64,000 bases of DNA, taken from the NCBI GenBank assembly GCA_934654585.1, contig CAKUGF010000002.1:115180-179179 (forward strand), given 5' to 3'. Positions within the stretch are counted from its first letter, which is position 1. Every line of letters starts with the position of its first letter. The translations under genes and the position numbers were made by a program. Below the pieces are notes generated by a model. The model was not told the origin of the DNA. It did not search any database and saw nothing but the letters and a program-made list of their open reading frames with translations. The DNA comes from an uncultured Collinsella sp. (GTDB lineage Bacteria; Actinomycetota; Coriobacteriia; Coriobacteriales; Coriobacteriaceae). Shown here piece after piece: positions 56,831 through 64,000 of this stretch.

Positions 56831-58033
56831 TTAGGCCTGGAACCAACGGGCGGTGTTGCGCTCGTCGAGGGCCTTGAGGGTAGCGGCCGGATCGGCAACC
56901 TTCTGCAGGAACATCATGGCTGCGATGGCGTACGGCTTGTAGCTGGCCTCCTTGTACATGCCCACGCGGTGCATGTCGAAGACGTCGGCGTTGACCTCGC
57001 CGTGCTCGCAGGAGACACCGGAGATGTCGGCGGGCAGCGGGTGCATAAAGATGGTGTCCTGGCCGTTGGCGGTCTTCTCCATGAGCTCGGTCGTGGAGCA
57101 CCAATCCTGATGCGTAGCGTTCTGAGCGAGCAGCTCCTTCTCGAGCGCAGCGATGCCGGCGTCGTCGCCCTCGGCATACAGGTTGGTGCGCTTCTCCATG
57201 GCGGCAAACGGAGCCCAGCTCTTGGGGATCACGATGTCGGCGCCCTCGAAGGCCTCGGCCATGGTGTTGACCTGCTTAAAGGAGGTGCCGGACTCGGCGG
57301 CGTAGCCCTTGGCGCGCTCGACGACCTCGGGCATGAGGTCGTAGCCCTCGGGGTGGGCCAGGGTGACGTCCATGCCAAAGCGGGGCAGCAGGCTGATCAG
57401 CGACTGCGGGCAGGACAGCGGCTTGCCGTAAGAGGGCGAATAGGCCCAGGTGACGGCAACCTTCTTGCCCTTGAGGTTCTCAAGACCGCCAAACTCGTTG
57501 ATGAGGTAGAGCATGTCGGCAGAGGACTGCGTGGGGTGATCGGAGTCGGACTGCAGGGAGATGAGCGTGGGACGGTGATCCAGAACGCCATCCTCGTAGG
57601 CCTGCTGGACAGACTCGGAGACCTCGGCCATGTAGGCGTCGCCCTTGCCGATGTACATGTCGTCGCGGATGCCGATGACGTCGGCCATGAAGGAGATCAT
57701 GGTAGCGGTCTCGCGGACGGTCTCGCCGTGGGCGATCTGGGACTTCTTCTCGTCCAGGTCCTGCAGCTCAAGACCGAGCAGGTTGGCGGCCTTGGAGAAG
57801 GAGAAGCGCGTACGGGTGGAGTTGTCGCGGAACAGCGAAACGGCCAGACCCGAGTCGAAGATCTTGGGCGAAACGTTGTTCTCGCGCAGCTGACGCAGGG
57901 CGTCGGCGACGACGTAGAGAGCCTTGAGCTCATCGGTGGTCTTATCCCAGGTGTGCAGGAAGTCGCTGCCGTACATACCCTTAAAGTCGAGACCGTTCAG
58001 CTGCTCGACGAGCTCGGTAAACTTAGCGTCCAT
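56831..58033 (-). CDS. ygeW: Knotted carbamoyltransferase, YgeW type
   Basis: A 400-residue aspartate/ornithine carbamoyltransferase-family enzyme. The carbamoyl phosphate-binding motif is DNSTRTRFSFSKA; SDHPTQSSADML and MHPLPADISGV are the other signature regions. The long sequence and the HPLPAD in place of the ornithine-type HCLP point to the YgeW group, whose members use ureido compounds linked to purine or diaminopropionate metabolism rather than ornithine. AAGGAC precedes the ATG. arcC follows after 14 bases. Confidence 0.92.
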   Translation of the reverse strand: MDAKFTELVEQLNGLDFKGMYGSDFLHTWDKTTDELKALYVVADALRQLRENNVSPKIFDSGLAVSLFRDNSTRTRFSFSKAANLLGLELQDLDEKKSQIAHGETVRETATMISFMADVIGIRDDMYIGKGDAYMAEVSESVQQAYEDGVLDHRPTLISLQSDSDHPTQSSADMLYLINEFGGLENLKGKKVAVTWAYSPSYGKPLSCPQSLISLLPRFGMDVTLAHPEGYDLMPEVVERAKGYAAESGTSFKQVNTMAEAFEGADIVIPKSWAPFAAMEKRTNLYAEGDDAGIAALEKELLAQNATHQDWCSTTELMEKTANGQDTIFMHPLPADISGVSCEHGEVNADVFDMHRVGMYKEASYKPYAIAAMMFLQKVADPAATLKALDERNTARWFQA

Positions 58034-58188
58034 GTATGTGTCCTTTCCAAAGATGCGAATGATGGTAATGGGTAGATGCGCTGCGGCATGCGCGTGTGGC
58101 TAGAACATGCAGAGCGCTATGACGAGGACCCGCTACCGTTGAGGAAGCATGGGAGATAACGACCGCGGGCCCCAAGTCAACAGGGGGT

Positions 58189-58213
58189 GCCGGGGGCACG
58201 AGCGGCCCCCGGC
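58189..58213 (-). other. Strong hairpin between ygeY and ygeW
   Basis: GCCGGGGGC (58189-58197) is perfectly inverted at 58205-58213. No T-run follows on either strand, so it looks like an mRNA-processing or stabilising stem within the operon rather than a terminator. Confidence 0.5.
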
Positions 58214-58235
58214 TCAACAAAATCGAAGAATGGGA

Positions 58236-59621
58236 CTAATCGATCTTGTTGTTGGTCAGACCGGCACGGAACACGGTGGCGTCGCCATCGGCCTGGCTCG
58301 GATCGTAGAGGTTCAGGGCAGCCACATACATGGCGGCAGCGGTGACCAGGTCTTCCTTGTAGGTAACCTCGTTGGGAGCGTGAGCCTGAGACTCGGCACC
58401 CGGGCCAAAGCCGACGCAGGGGATGCCGTAGCGGCCCTGGATGGAGACGCAGTTCGTGGAGAAGGTCCACTTGTCGCACAGCGGGCGACCGGTGCGCTTG
58501 TCCATGCTGGGCTCGCAGCCGATGCGCTCGTCACCGAACATGGCCTTGTGGGCGTCGACGAGGGCCTTGACGTGCGGAGCGGTCTCCTTGTTGATCCACG
58601 TGGGGAAGTAAGCCTCGGTCTCGTAGACCTCGCCGGTCCAGGACGGACGGTCGTACATGTACATGGAGACCTTCACGTCGTCGCCGTACTTCTTGGCGGC
58701 CGGCAGGTTGCGGATCTCGTCCAGGCAGGACTCCCAGGTCTCACCGGCGGTCATACGACGGTCGATGGAGATGGCGCAGGAGTCGGCCACGGCGCAACGG
58801 CTGGGGCTGGTGTAGAAGATCTGGCTGACGGTGCAGGTGCCGCGGCCCAGGAAGCGGGCGTCCTCGAAGTGCTCGGGGTTGTACTTGGGGTCGAGCATCT
58901 TGACGAGGCCCTTGATGTCCGTGGACTCGTCGCAGCCGTTGTTGTTGAGGGCGCGGACGTCGGCGATGATGTCGGCCATCTTGTAGATGGCGTTGTCGCC
59001 GCGGTCGGGAGCGGAGCCGTGGCAGGAGGTGCCGTGAACGTCGACACGGATCTCCATGCGGCCGCGGTGACCGCGATAGATGCCGCCGTCGGTGGGCTCG
59101 GTGGAAATGACGAACTCGGGCTTAATGCCGTCCTTGTTGTAGATGTACTGCCAGCACATGCCGTCGCAGTCCTCTTCCTGGACGGTGCCGACGACCATGA
59201 TCTTGTAGCCCTCGGGGATGAGGCCCATGTCCTTCATCATCTTGGCAGCGTAGGTAGCGGAAGCCATGCCACCCTCCTGGTCGGAGCCGCCGCGGCCGTA
59301 GATGATCTCGTCGGTCTCGTAGCCCTCATAGGGATCGGCATCCCAGTTCTCGATGTTGCCGATGCCGACGGTGTCAATGTGAGAGTCGATGGCGATGATC
59401 TTGTCGCCCTCGCCCATAAAGCCCATAACATTGCCCAGGCCGTCGACCTTGACCTCGTCATAACCGAGGGCCTCCATCTCGGCCTTAATGCAAGCGACGA
59501 CCTCGCCCTCCTCGCAGGACTCGGAGGGGTGAGAGATCATGGCGCGCAGGAAGCGAGTCATATCAGCACGGTGGGACTCAGCAGCAGCCTTGATAGCGTC
59601 GAAATCGAGTTCTTTAGCCAT
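58236..59621 (-). CDS. ygeY: YgeY-type M20 family hydrolase
   Basis: A 461-residue zinc peptidase/deacetylase of family M20. The metal ligands appear in [10 protein letters not shown] (His, Asp), [12 protein letters not shown] (bridging Asp) and VQEEDCDGM (Glu). It matches the selenium-linked YgeY group encoded with YgeW and DpaL. In purine or ureido breakdown it probably removes a carbamoyl or acyl group before DpaL acts; the exact substrate is not proven. The ATG at 59621 is preferred; a TTG nine bases upstream is less likely. Confidence 0.93.
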   Translation of the reverse strand: MAKELDFDAIKAAAESHRADMTRFLRAMISHPSESCEEGEVVACIKAEMEALGYDEVKVDGLGNVMGFMGEGDKIIAIDSHIDTVGIGNIENWDADPYEGYETDEIIYGRGGSDQEGGMASATYAAKMMKDMGLIPEGYKIMVVGTVQEEDCDGMCWQYIYNKDGIKPEFVISTEPTDGGIYRGHRGRMEIRVDVHGTSCHGSAPDRGDNAIYKMADIIADVRALNNNGCDESTDIKGLVKMLDPKYNPEHFEDARFLGRGTCTVSQIFYTSPSRCAVADSCAISIDRRMTAGETWESCLDEIRNLPAAKKYGDDVKVSMYMYDRPSWTGEVYETEAYFPTWINKETAPHVKALVDAHKAMFGDERIGCEPSMDKRTGRPLCDKWTFSTNCVSIQGRYGIPCVGFGPGAESQAHAPNEVTYKEDLVTAAAMYVAALNLYDPSQADGDATVFRAGLTNNKID

Positions 59622-59694
59622 TACAGTCAACCTTTCATTTGAAGGAATCTACCTGTGAGGTGGCGGAGCGATACCTATTTACTCCGCCCAGTGA

Positions 59695-60909
59695 TTAGCA
59701 AGTGGGATATTCGCCTTCCCAGACGATACGGCGGTACTGATCGGGGTCAGTGTCGCCTTCGGTGGAGAAGCAGAGCACGGAGCTCGTCTTGTCCAGGCCG
59801 ATGAGCTCCTTGAGCTCGGCGTACTCGGGATCGAGCATGAGGGTCTCGACCAGGCCGGTGGTCACAGCGCCGGACTCGCCGGAGATGACGCGCGGATCGC
59901 CCTTCTCGGGAGCGCCCAGGGTGCGCATGCCGCGAGCGGTGACCCAGTCGGGGCAGGACACGAAGGCGGTGGTGTGGTTGCGCAGGATATCCCAGCCCAG
60001 GATGTTGGGCTCGCCGCAGCACAGGCCGGCCATGATGGAGGGCATGTCGCCGTCCACGATGCGCGGATCGCCGTCGCCGGCGGCAGCGCCCTTGTACAGG
60101 CAAGCGGCAGGAGCGCACTCAACCACGACGAAGGTGGGCGGGTTATCGGGATACAGATTGGTGAAGAAGCCCACCACGGCGCCGGCGAGCGAACCCACGC
60201 CAGCCTGGACAAAGACGTGCGTCGGGCGGTTGATGGCCATCTCGCGCAGCTGCTCGGCGGCCTCGGAAGCCATGGTGCCGTAGCCCTCCATGATCCAGGA
60301 CGGGATCTTCTCGTAGCCCTCCCAGGCGGTGTCCTGAACGATGACGCCGCGCTCGCAGGCGTCGGCCTCGGCGGCGGCCATGCGCACGCACTCGTCGTAG
60401 TTAACCTCTTCGATGGTCACCGTGGCGCCCTCGGCGGCGATGTTATCAAAGCGGGGCTTGGTGGAACCCTTGGGCATGTGCACGACGGCCTTCTGGCCCA
60501 GCTTGTTGGCAGCCCATGCCACGCCGCGGCCATGGTTGCCGTCGGTGGCGGTAAAGAAGGTAGCCTGGCCAAAGTCCTCGGCCAGCTGATCGGAGGTCAG
60601 GTAATCGAAGGTGCAGTCGGCAACGTCCTTGCCGGTCTCGTCGGCAATGTAGTTGGCCATGGCAAACGAGCCACCCAGAACCTTAAAGGCGTTGAGGCCA
60701 AAGCGATAGCTCTCATCCTTAACGCACAGGTTGGACAGGCCCAGGCGCGCAGCCTGGCCGTCCAGGCGGGCAAGCGGAGTGACGGTGTACTGGGGGAACG
60801 ACTGGTGGAAGGCGCGGGCCTTCTTCACGTGGTCGAGACTCATGATTCCCAAGTGCTTGTCATCGCTCTTGGGCATCGTGTTGCTCGCCCACTGGATCTT
60901 ATCGGCCAT
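59695..60909 (-). CDS. dpaL: 2,3-Diaminopropionate ammonia-lyase
   Basis: A 404-residue fold-type II PLP enzyme that converts 2,3-diaminopropionate to pyruvate and two ammonia. The PLP lysine is in RFGLNAFKVLGGS, DGNHGRGVAWAA is the phosphate/Asn region, and GVGSLAGAVVGFF the glycine-rich loop. It corresponds to E. coli YgeX. It is the first gene of the minus-strand catabolic operon and is divergent from a YheO/DauR-type regulator; two identical palindromes lie in the gap. Confidence 0.95.
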   Translation of the reverse strand: MADKIQWASNTMPKSDDKHLGIMSLDHVKKARAFHQSFPQYTVTPLARLDGQAARLGLSNLCVKDESYRFGLNAFKVLGGSFAMANYIADETGKDVADCTFDYLTSDQLAEDFGQATFFTATDGNHGRGVAWAANKLGQKAVVHMPKGSTKPRFDNIAAEGATVTIEEVNYDECVRMAAAEADACERGVIVQDTAWEGYEKIPSWIMEGYGTMASEAAEQLREMAINRPTHVFVQAGVGSLAGAVVGFFTNLYPDNPPTFVVVECAPAACLYKGAAAGDGDPRIVDGDMPSIMAGLCCGEPNILGWDILRNHTTAFVSCPDWVTARGMRTLGAPEKGDPRVISGESGAVTTGLVETLMLDPEYAELKELIGLDKTSSVLCFSTEGDTDPDQYRRIVWEGEYPTC

Positions 60910-61001
60910 ACGGTGAACTCCTTAAGTCCTCTCTTGCCGGCCCCCGCATACGCGTTTCAGCCCATTCCCATTCATGCGGCTGAACTTTTATGTGGATGCC
61001 A

Positions 61002-61016
61002 AACAAAAAGTTTGTT
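61002..61016. promoter_or_regulatory. Operator candidate 1 (AACAAA-N3-TTTGTT)
   Basis: AACAAAAAGTTTGTT is a perfect 6-3-6 inverted repeat, 93 bases upstream of dpaL. It matches site 2 exactly in both half-sites. Confidence 0.6.
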
Positions 61017-61052
61017 AGCAATGTTCTATCACACTTTTTGATTGGAATACCT

Positions 61053-61067
61053 AACAAATTGTTTGTT
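61053..61067. promoter_or_regulatory. Operator candidate 2 (AACAAA-N3-TTTGTT)
   Basis: AACAAATTGTTTGTT, with the same half-sites as site 1. The centres are 51 bases apart, close to five helical turns, so two bound dimers would lie on one DNA face. Confidence 0.6.
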
Positions 61068-61186
61068 GCCGTAATCGGTACCTTTTCGCCGCCGAACGGT
61101 CACATAATGCAGCGACACTTTCGTTATTTGCGAACAAGTGTGGTTTATGGCAAAGTGTGCCCAAACTAATTTTTAGGAAGGCACCC

Positions 61187-61840
61187 ATGACCCCCGCACA
61201 GATTGAGTTTTATAAGCGCCTCGCACACGGTTTGGCGCTCCAGTTTGGCCCCAACTGCGAAGTTGTCGTCCACGACTTGGAGACCGAGGACGTTGATCAC
61301 TCCATCGTGGTGATCGAAAACGGTCACGTCAGCGGGCGCAAGTTGGGCGACGGCCCCAGCCATATTGTGTTTGAGTCCATGCACGAGGGCACCACCGACG
61401 TACACGACCGCGAGCCGTACCTCACCAAAACCACCGATGGCAAGCTGCTCAAGTCCTCGACCATCTTTATCCGCAACGACGAGGGCAAGCCCGTCGGCAT
61501 TTTGGGCATTAACTTTGACATTACGCTCATGAAGGCTTTTGAGCGCTCGCTCGACGCCTTTACCGGCACCGGCGGTACGGGCTACACCGAGCCCGAGCCC
61601 ATTACCAAGAACATCGGCGACTTGCTCGAGGACCTGCTGCGCGAGTGCGAACAGTTTGTGGGCAAGCCCGCGGCACTCATGACCAAAGACGAGCGCATTC
61701 GCGCCATTGGCTACCTCGACCGTCGCGGCGCCTTCCTCATTTCCAAGTCGAGCGAACGTGCCTGCGAGTTCTTTGGCATCTCTAAGTACAGCTTCTATAG
61801 CTACCTCAACGAGGCCAAGGCTGCCGCCGGCGATAAATAG
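61187..61840 (+). CDS. YheO/DauR-type transcriptional regulator
   Basis: A 217-residue regulator with an N-terminal YheO-like PAS domain (HGLALQFGPNCEVVVHDLE, FIRNDEGKPVGILGINFDIT) and a C-terminal helix-turn-helix (IGYLDRRGAFLISKSSERAC...FGISKYSFYSYL). DauR-type proteins control amino acid use; here the divergent position next to dpaL suggests that it senses a pathway intermediate and acts at the paired palindromes. The ATG at 61187 has AGGAAGG upstream, and upstream codons would add ten residues without a site. Confidence 0.9.
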   Translation: MTPAQIEFYKRLAHGLALQFGPNCEVVVHDLETEDVDHSIVVIENGHVSGRKLGDGPSHIVFESMHEGTTDVHDREPYLTKTTDGKLLKSSTIFIRNDEGKPVGILGINFDITLMKAFERSLDAFTGTGGTGYTEPEPITKNIGDLLEDLLRECEQFVGKPAALMTKDERIRAIGYLDRRGAFLISKSSERACEFFGISKYSFYSYLNEAKAAAGDK

Positions 61841-61924
61841 ACAGCTCGCCCGGATCACCCCTCCCCTTTTGGGCGCGAGTTCTGGAATGCACGAATCCAA
61901 GACTCGGCCGTAAGGCAAGTTCCA

Positions 61925-61930
61925 TATAAT
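61925..61930 (+). promoter_or_regulatory. Probable -10 element for the 61965 gene
   Basis: A perfect TATAAT 35 bases before the start codon; the -35 region is not clear. Confidence 0.45.
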
Positions 61931-61964
61931 CGATGAGATAGACAGTTCGAAAGGATGGAACAAG

Positions 61965-62969
61965 ATGGGGTCGAGCTACGCATCACGCAACGGCCGCGGA
62001 GGCGCCGCGCCTACCGCAAGGCACGCGAAACACGCGTTTGACGATGGCGAAGACGGCCTTTTTGCGCTGAGCTTGGACGATGTGATGAGCGATCGCCCCT
62101 GGACCGCCGACGAGCTCATGGGTGGCGGGTCTCGCCCAGCAAGCGCTAAGCCCGCTCCTTCCGCTGCGCCCGCGCCGGCATCTGTGCCCGCGGATGACTT
62201 TGCCACCCGCCCCATTATGCAGGCGCCGCGCCAGGCAGCTCCTGCACCCCGTGCTACCAGCGATCCGTCCGAGACGGCGGCGTTTCTTGCCGCGGCGGCT
62301 CAGCACCCCACGCCCGGGCGCACGCCCTCACATGCCGCCCCGCAGCAGCCGGCATACGCGGCTCCCGAGCCCGAGCTCGAGCCGCCCGTTATGGATCTTG
62401 ACGACCTCGCCAACCGCCAGTTTGCCTTTGATTCCTGGGCAGCGGCAGATCTGGACGAGACCTCGGCCGGCATGCCGACGCTCGATGTTCCGGTGAACCC
62501 GCTGTTTGCTGCTACTGAGGAACGCGACTCCGCATTCGACAACACCGCAGCATATGCCAGCCATCCGAGCGAGCAGCCCCGTGCCAGCCGCATCGAAACC
62601 GAGGATTACGGCCGCGCCTCGAGCGGCTATTCTCGCGACCCGTTTGCCGCCGCGCCCGCCCCCGATTACAACCAGGCGAGCGTAAAGGCAGCCTCGGCAT
62701 CGGCGTATACCCACGATGCCGACGATGAGCGCGCTGCCGATTACCACACCGAGGAAGAGCCTCCGCATTTCTCGGAGTTTCCCCAGGCGGCAAAGGTTAT
62801 CTTTATCGCCATCGTCATCGCCCTGCTCGGCGTGATCGCATTTGAGGGATTCCAGCTGTTCCGCGGCCCCACCGCATCCGAATCGGCCACGCAGCAAAAA
62901 GAGGACGACAACCAGTACCTGGACATCAACACCCTCAAGGGCGACCCCAACGACGGGGACGACGAGTAG
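61965..62969 (+). CDS. Pro/Ala-rich protein with C-terminal membrane anchor
   Basis: A 334-residue hypothetical protein. Residues 1-275 are low-complexity, rich in Ala, Pro, Asp and Ser, and probably disordered; one membrane helix lies at about 279-301 (VIFIAIVIALLGVIAFEGF), followed by an acidic tail of about 30 residues. This type II or tail-anchored layout would leave the long region in the cytoplasm. Short motifs such as LFALSLDDVMSDRPWT and LDDLANRQFAFDSW are more ordered and could be interaction sites. AAAGGA lies upstream of the ATG. No function assigned. Confidence 0.8.
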   Translation: MGSSYASRNGRGGAAPTARHAKHAFDDGEDGLFALSLDDVMSDRPWTADELMGGGSRPASAKPAPSAAPAPASVPADDFATRPIMQAPRQAAPAPRATSDPSETAAFLAAAAQHPTPGRTPSHAAPQQPAYAAPEPELEPPVMDLDDLANRQFAFDSWAAADLDETSAGMPTLDVPVNPLFAATEERDSAFDNTAAYASHPSEQPRASRIETEDYGRASSGYSRDPFAAAPAPDYNQASVKAASASAYTHDADDERAADYHTEEEPPHFSEFPQAAKVIFIAIVIALLGVIAFEGFQLFRGPTASESATQQKEDDNQYLDINTLKGDPNDGDDE

Positions 62970-63037
62970 CGAGGGCCGGGACGGCTGAAGTACCCACACG
63001 CAGCACCAGCTTCTACGTGCCGTTTTGTCATCCGGTT

Positions 63038-63118
63038 ACACTTTTCCGGATGTTGAGACCGTCGGATTCGACACTTTTCCGTACTTTTGAGGTGCCGATT
63101 TCGACACTTTTCCGGATG
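63038..63118. repeat. Direct repeats, family H
   Basis: ACACTTTTCCG occurs at 63038, 63071 and 63104. The first and third continue GATG and the second and third are preceded by TTCG. Spacing is 33 bases both times, so it is a short tandem array of a 33-base unit. Confidence 0.75.
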
Positions 63119-63235
63119 CAGGTCGAATAATTGCCCACGAAACCGACGCCGCCCGCGCGTCATTTCGCAGGCGGCGCTTGATTTCTGTCCGCGTGCGCTG
63201 ATAGACTCCATCGTGCCCGCAAGGAGCGGGCGCGT

Positions 63236-63325
63236 TTTATCCAGAGTCGGGGTAGAGAGTTGGCTCCACGATCCCGACGCCAACCGGCCAAGAGGCACGG
63301 TGGCCCTGCCAACATCGATGAGAGG
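63236..63325 (+). promoter_or_regulatory. Candidate S-box (SAM-I)-like riboswitch
   Basis: The order of short motifs recalls an S-box: TATCCAGAG, GGGGTAGAG, TTGGCTC, GCCAACC, CACGGTG and a closing GATGAGAGGAG. TTATC (63237-63241) can pair with GATGA (63317-63321), which adjoins the GAGAGGAG ribosome binding site, so closing this helix would hide the site. The second half deviates from the S-box consensus and the downstream gene is not a known methionine gene. Confidence 0.35.
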
Positions 63326-63332
63326 AGTCCGT

Positions 63333-63755
63333 ATGGACAATTTCTCTGTGCGCAGCGAGCGCAACTTCCACAACCTGGTCATCAAACCGAATCACATGCA
63401 TCTTCTGGACAAGCCAAACGGCTACGCCTCGGCCATGGTCAAGAGCAGCCTCTCCCACCAGATGCGCTTTACAGTACAGAAGCTCGAGGAAGAGCTCTAC
63501 GCCGCGGGTAACCCGCATGTGCTGCAGATCAAGCTGCTCGGAGACGACTCGCGTGAGCCGTCTAGCTGGAAGCTGTTTGCCGACGGCACGTGCATCGCAA
63601 GCGGCTCGGGTGACTTTGCCCGCGAGTGCTTCCGTGAGGGCGCGGAGGTGTTCCTGGACCTGTGCCGTGATGCCGCGCACACGGCTGAGCTGCGCCAGTG
63701 GAACCAGAGGGAGTACGAGCTGCTGAGTGCGGCACGCGGAGCTGCGAGGGTGTAG
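63333..63755 (+). CDS. Conserved hypothetical protein
   Basis: A 140-residue soluble protein without signal peptide, membrane helix or recognised family. It contains a helical stretch (SSLSHQMRFTVQKLEEELY) and a possible beta-rich part (HVLQIKLLGDDSREPSSWKL). The ATG at 63333 has GAGAGGAG eight bases upstream, within a possible structured leader. A hairpin follows the stop. Nothing in its neighbourhood defines its function. Confidence 0.7.
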   Translation: MDNFSVRSERNFHNLVIKPNHMHLLDKPNGYASAMVKSSLSHQMRFTVQKLEEELYAAGNPHVLQIKLLGDDSREPSSWKLFADGTCIASGSGDFARECFREGAEVFLDLCRDAAHTAELRQWNQREYELLSAARGAARV

Positions 63756-63761
63756 ACAAGC

Positions 63762-63792
63762 AAAGGCGGCGTCTTCGTGATGCGCCGCCTTT
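63762..63792 (+). terminator. Terminator hairpin after the last gene
   Basis: AAAGGCGGCG (63762-63771) is perfectly inverted at 63783-63792. The T-run is short, with the stem itself ending TTT. Confidence 0.65.
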
Positions 63793-63820
63793 ACGCGCAA
63801 CCCCTCAAACTACTACTCGA

Positions 63821-63856
63821 TGTCAAAAGACTGACACATGTGTATGCCTTTTGACA
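63821..63856. other. Inverted repeat near the window end
   Basis: TGTCAAAAG (63821-63829) and CTTTTGACA (63848-63856) are perfectly inverted with the palindrome ACACATGTGT at 63834-63843 between them. It could be an operator for a gene beyond the window; the rest of the sequence to 64000 shows no supported gene. Confidence 0.4.
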
Positions 63857-64000
63857 GCCTGAAGGCGTTAGCAAATCTCATTGATGCCACGGCTAGATAC
63901 GCAGCAGTAAAGAGATGCTGAATACAAGACGATATGAGAAAGCCATTGGGGTCGCCTCCCCCGCGTCGCAGCTTCTTTCCGCGGGCTCGGGGTGCCACAA

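Larger units (their letters stand above)
62970..63332. other. 363-base intergenic region with repeats and a structured leader
   Basis: No gene seen. It contains three copies of ACACTTTTCCG (family H), a terminator-like hairpin (63213-63231) and a candidate S-box-like leader (63236-63325). Confidence 0.55.

Noticed and set aside
62970-63130. CRISPR array from the regularly spaced ACACTTTTCCG repeats
   Set aside because: Only three short repeats whose intervening sequence is itself partly repeated, and no cas genes nearby.
63813-63998. A 61-codon minus-strand frame at the window end
   Set aside because: No ribosome binding site or family signal, overlaps an inverted repeat, and the composition is not gene-like; it could not be judged without sequence beyond the edge.

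Overview
The window reads as one continuous piece of a high-GC actinobacterial chromosome. Gene content and order point to the class Coriobacteriia, most likely a gut Collinsella or close relative. The clues are a zinc-type rpsN, a stand-alone Xre/DUF2975 pair, the purine/selenium-type yge-yqe gene set, Ala/Lys-tailed ribosomal proteins, and AAGGAG-type ribosome binding sites throughout. This assignment is inference from content, not from a database match.

Layout. 0.1-7 kb: a lone serine recombinase, rnr, ftsX-ftsE (FtsE with a long N-terminal extension) and a zinc-ribbon membrane protein. 7-14.9 kb: split transketolase, a YitT-family protein, prfB, secA, rpmE. 15-22.1 kb: an accessory island with a small secreted Cys-containing peptide, a duplicated ABC permease, an ATPase, a permease-ATPase fusion, a divergent DUF2975/Xre pair and a truncated integrase. 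22.4-36.3 kb: ACT protein, citrate synthase, two HAD phosphatases, adenine deaminase, two unrecognised paralogues (one with an in-frame stop), tyrS, a U32 protein and a class A PBP. 36.5-39.1 kb: argR, a glycosyltransferase-like protein, truA. 39.2-49.0 kb: the distal ribosomal-protein block from rplE to rplQ with secY, adk, map, infA, rpmJ and rpoA, all on the minus strand. 49.4-50.6 kb: a second zinc-ribbon membrane protein. 50.9-61.8 kb: xdhC, yqeB, yqeC, hydantoinase, mocA-like gene, carbamate kinase, ygeW, ygeY, dpaL and a divergent YheO/DauR-type regulator. 61.9 kb to the end: two hypothetical proteins.

The 50.9-61.8 kb genes form a coherent programme. Enzymes of the YgeW/YgeY/DpaL/hydantoinase/carbamate kinase type break down ureido or purine-derived compounds to pyruvate, ammonia and ATP. 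XdhC, YqeB, YqeC and MocA-type proteins mature the selenium- or molybdenum-dependent hydroxylase that normally feeds such a pathway; the hydroxylase itself is not in the window. Adenine deaminase at 26.4 kb fits a purine-using lifestyle.

The most unusual structure is intergenic. At least fifteen hairpin or repeat elements in eight sequence families (A to H) sit at gene borders, several with perfect 12-31 bp arms. Families B, C, D and E seem to share a GGGaCA/GGGGtCA-type inner module, suggesting one superfamily of mobile palindromic elements. Other points of note are an SPT rather than SPF anticodon-recognition tripeptide in RF2, two copies of AACAAA-N3-TTTGTT between dpaL and its regulator, and an S-box-like leader whose closing helix would cover the ribosome binding site of the last gene.
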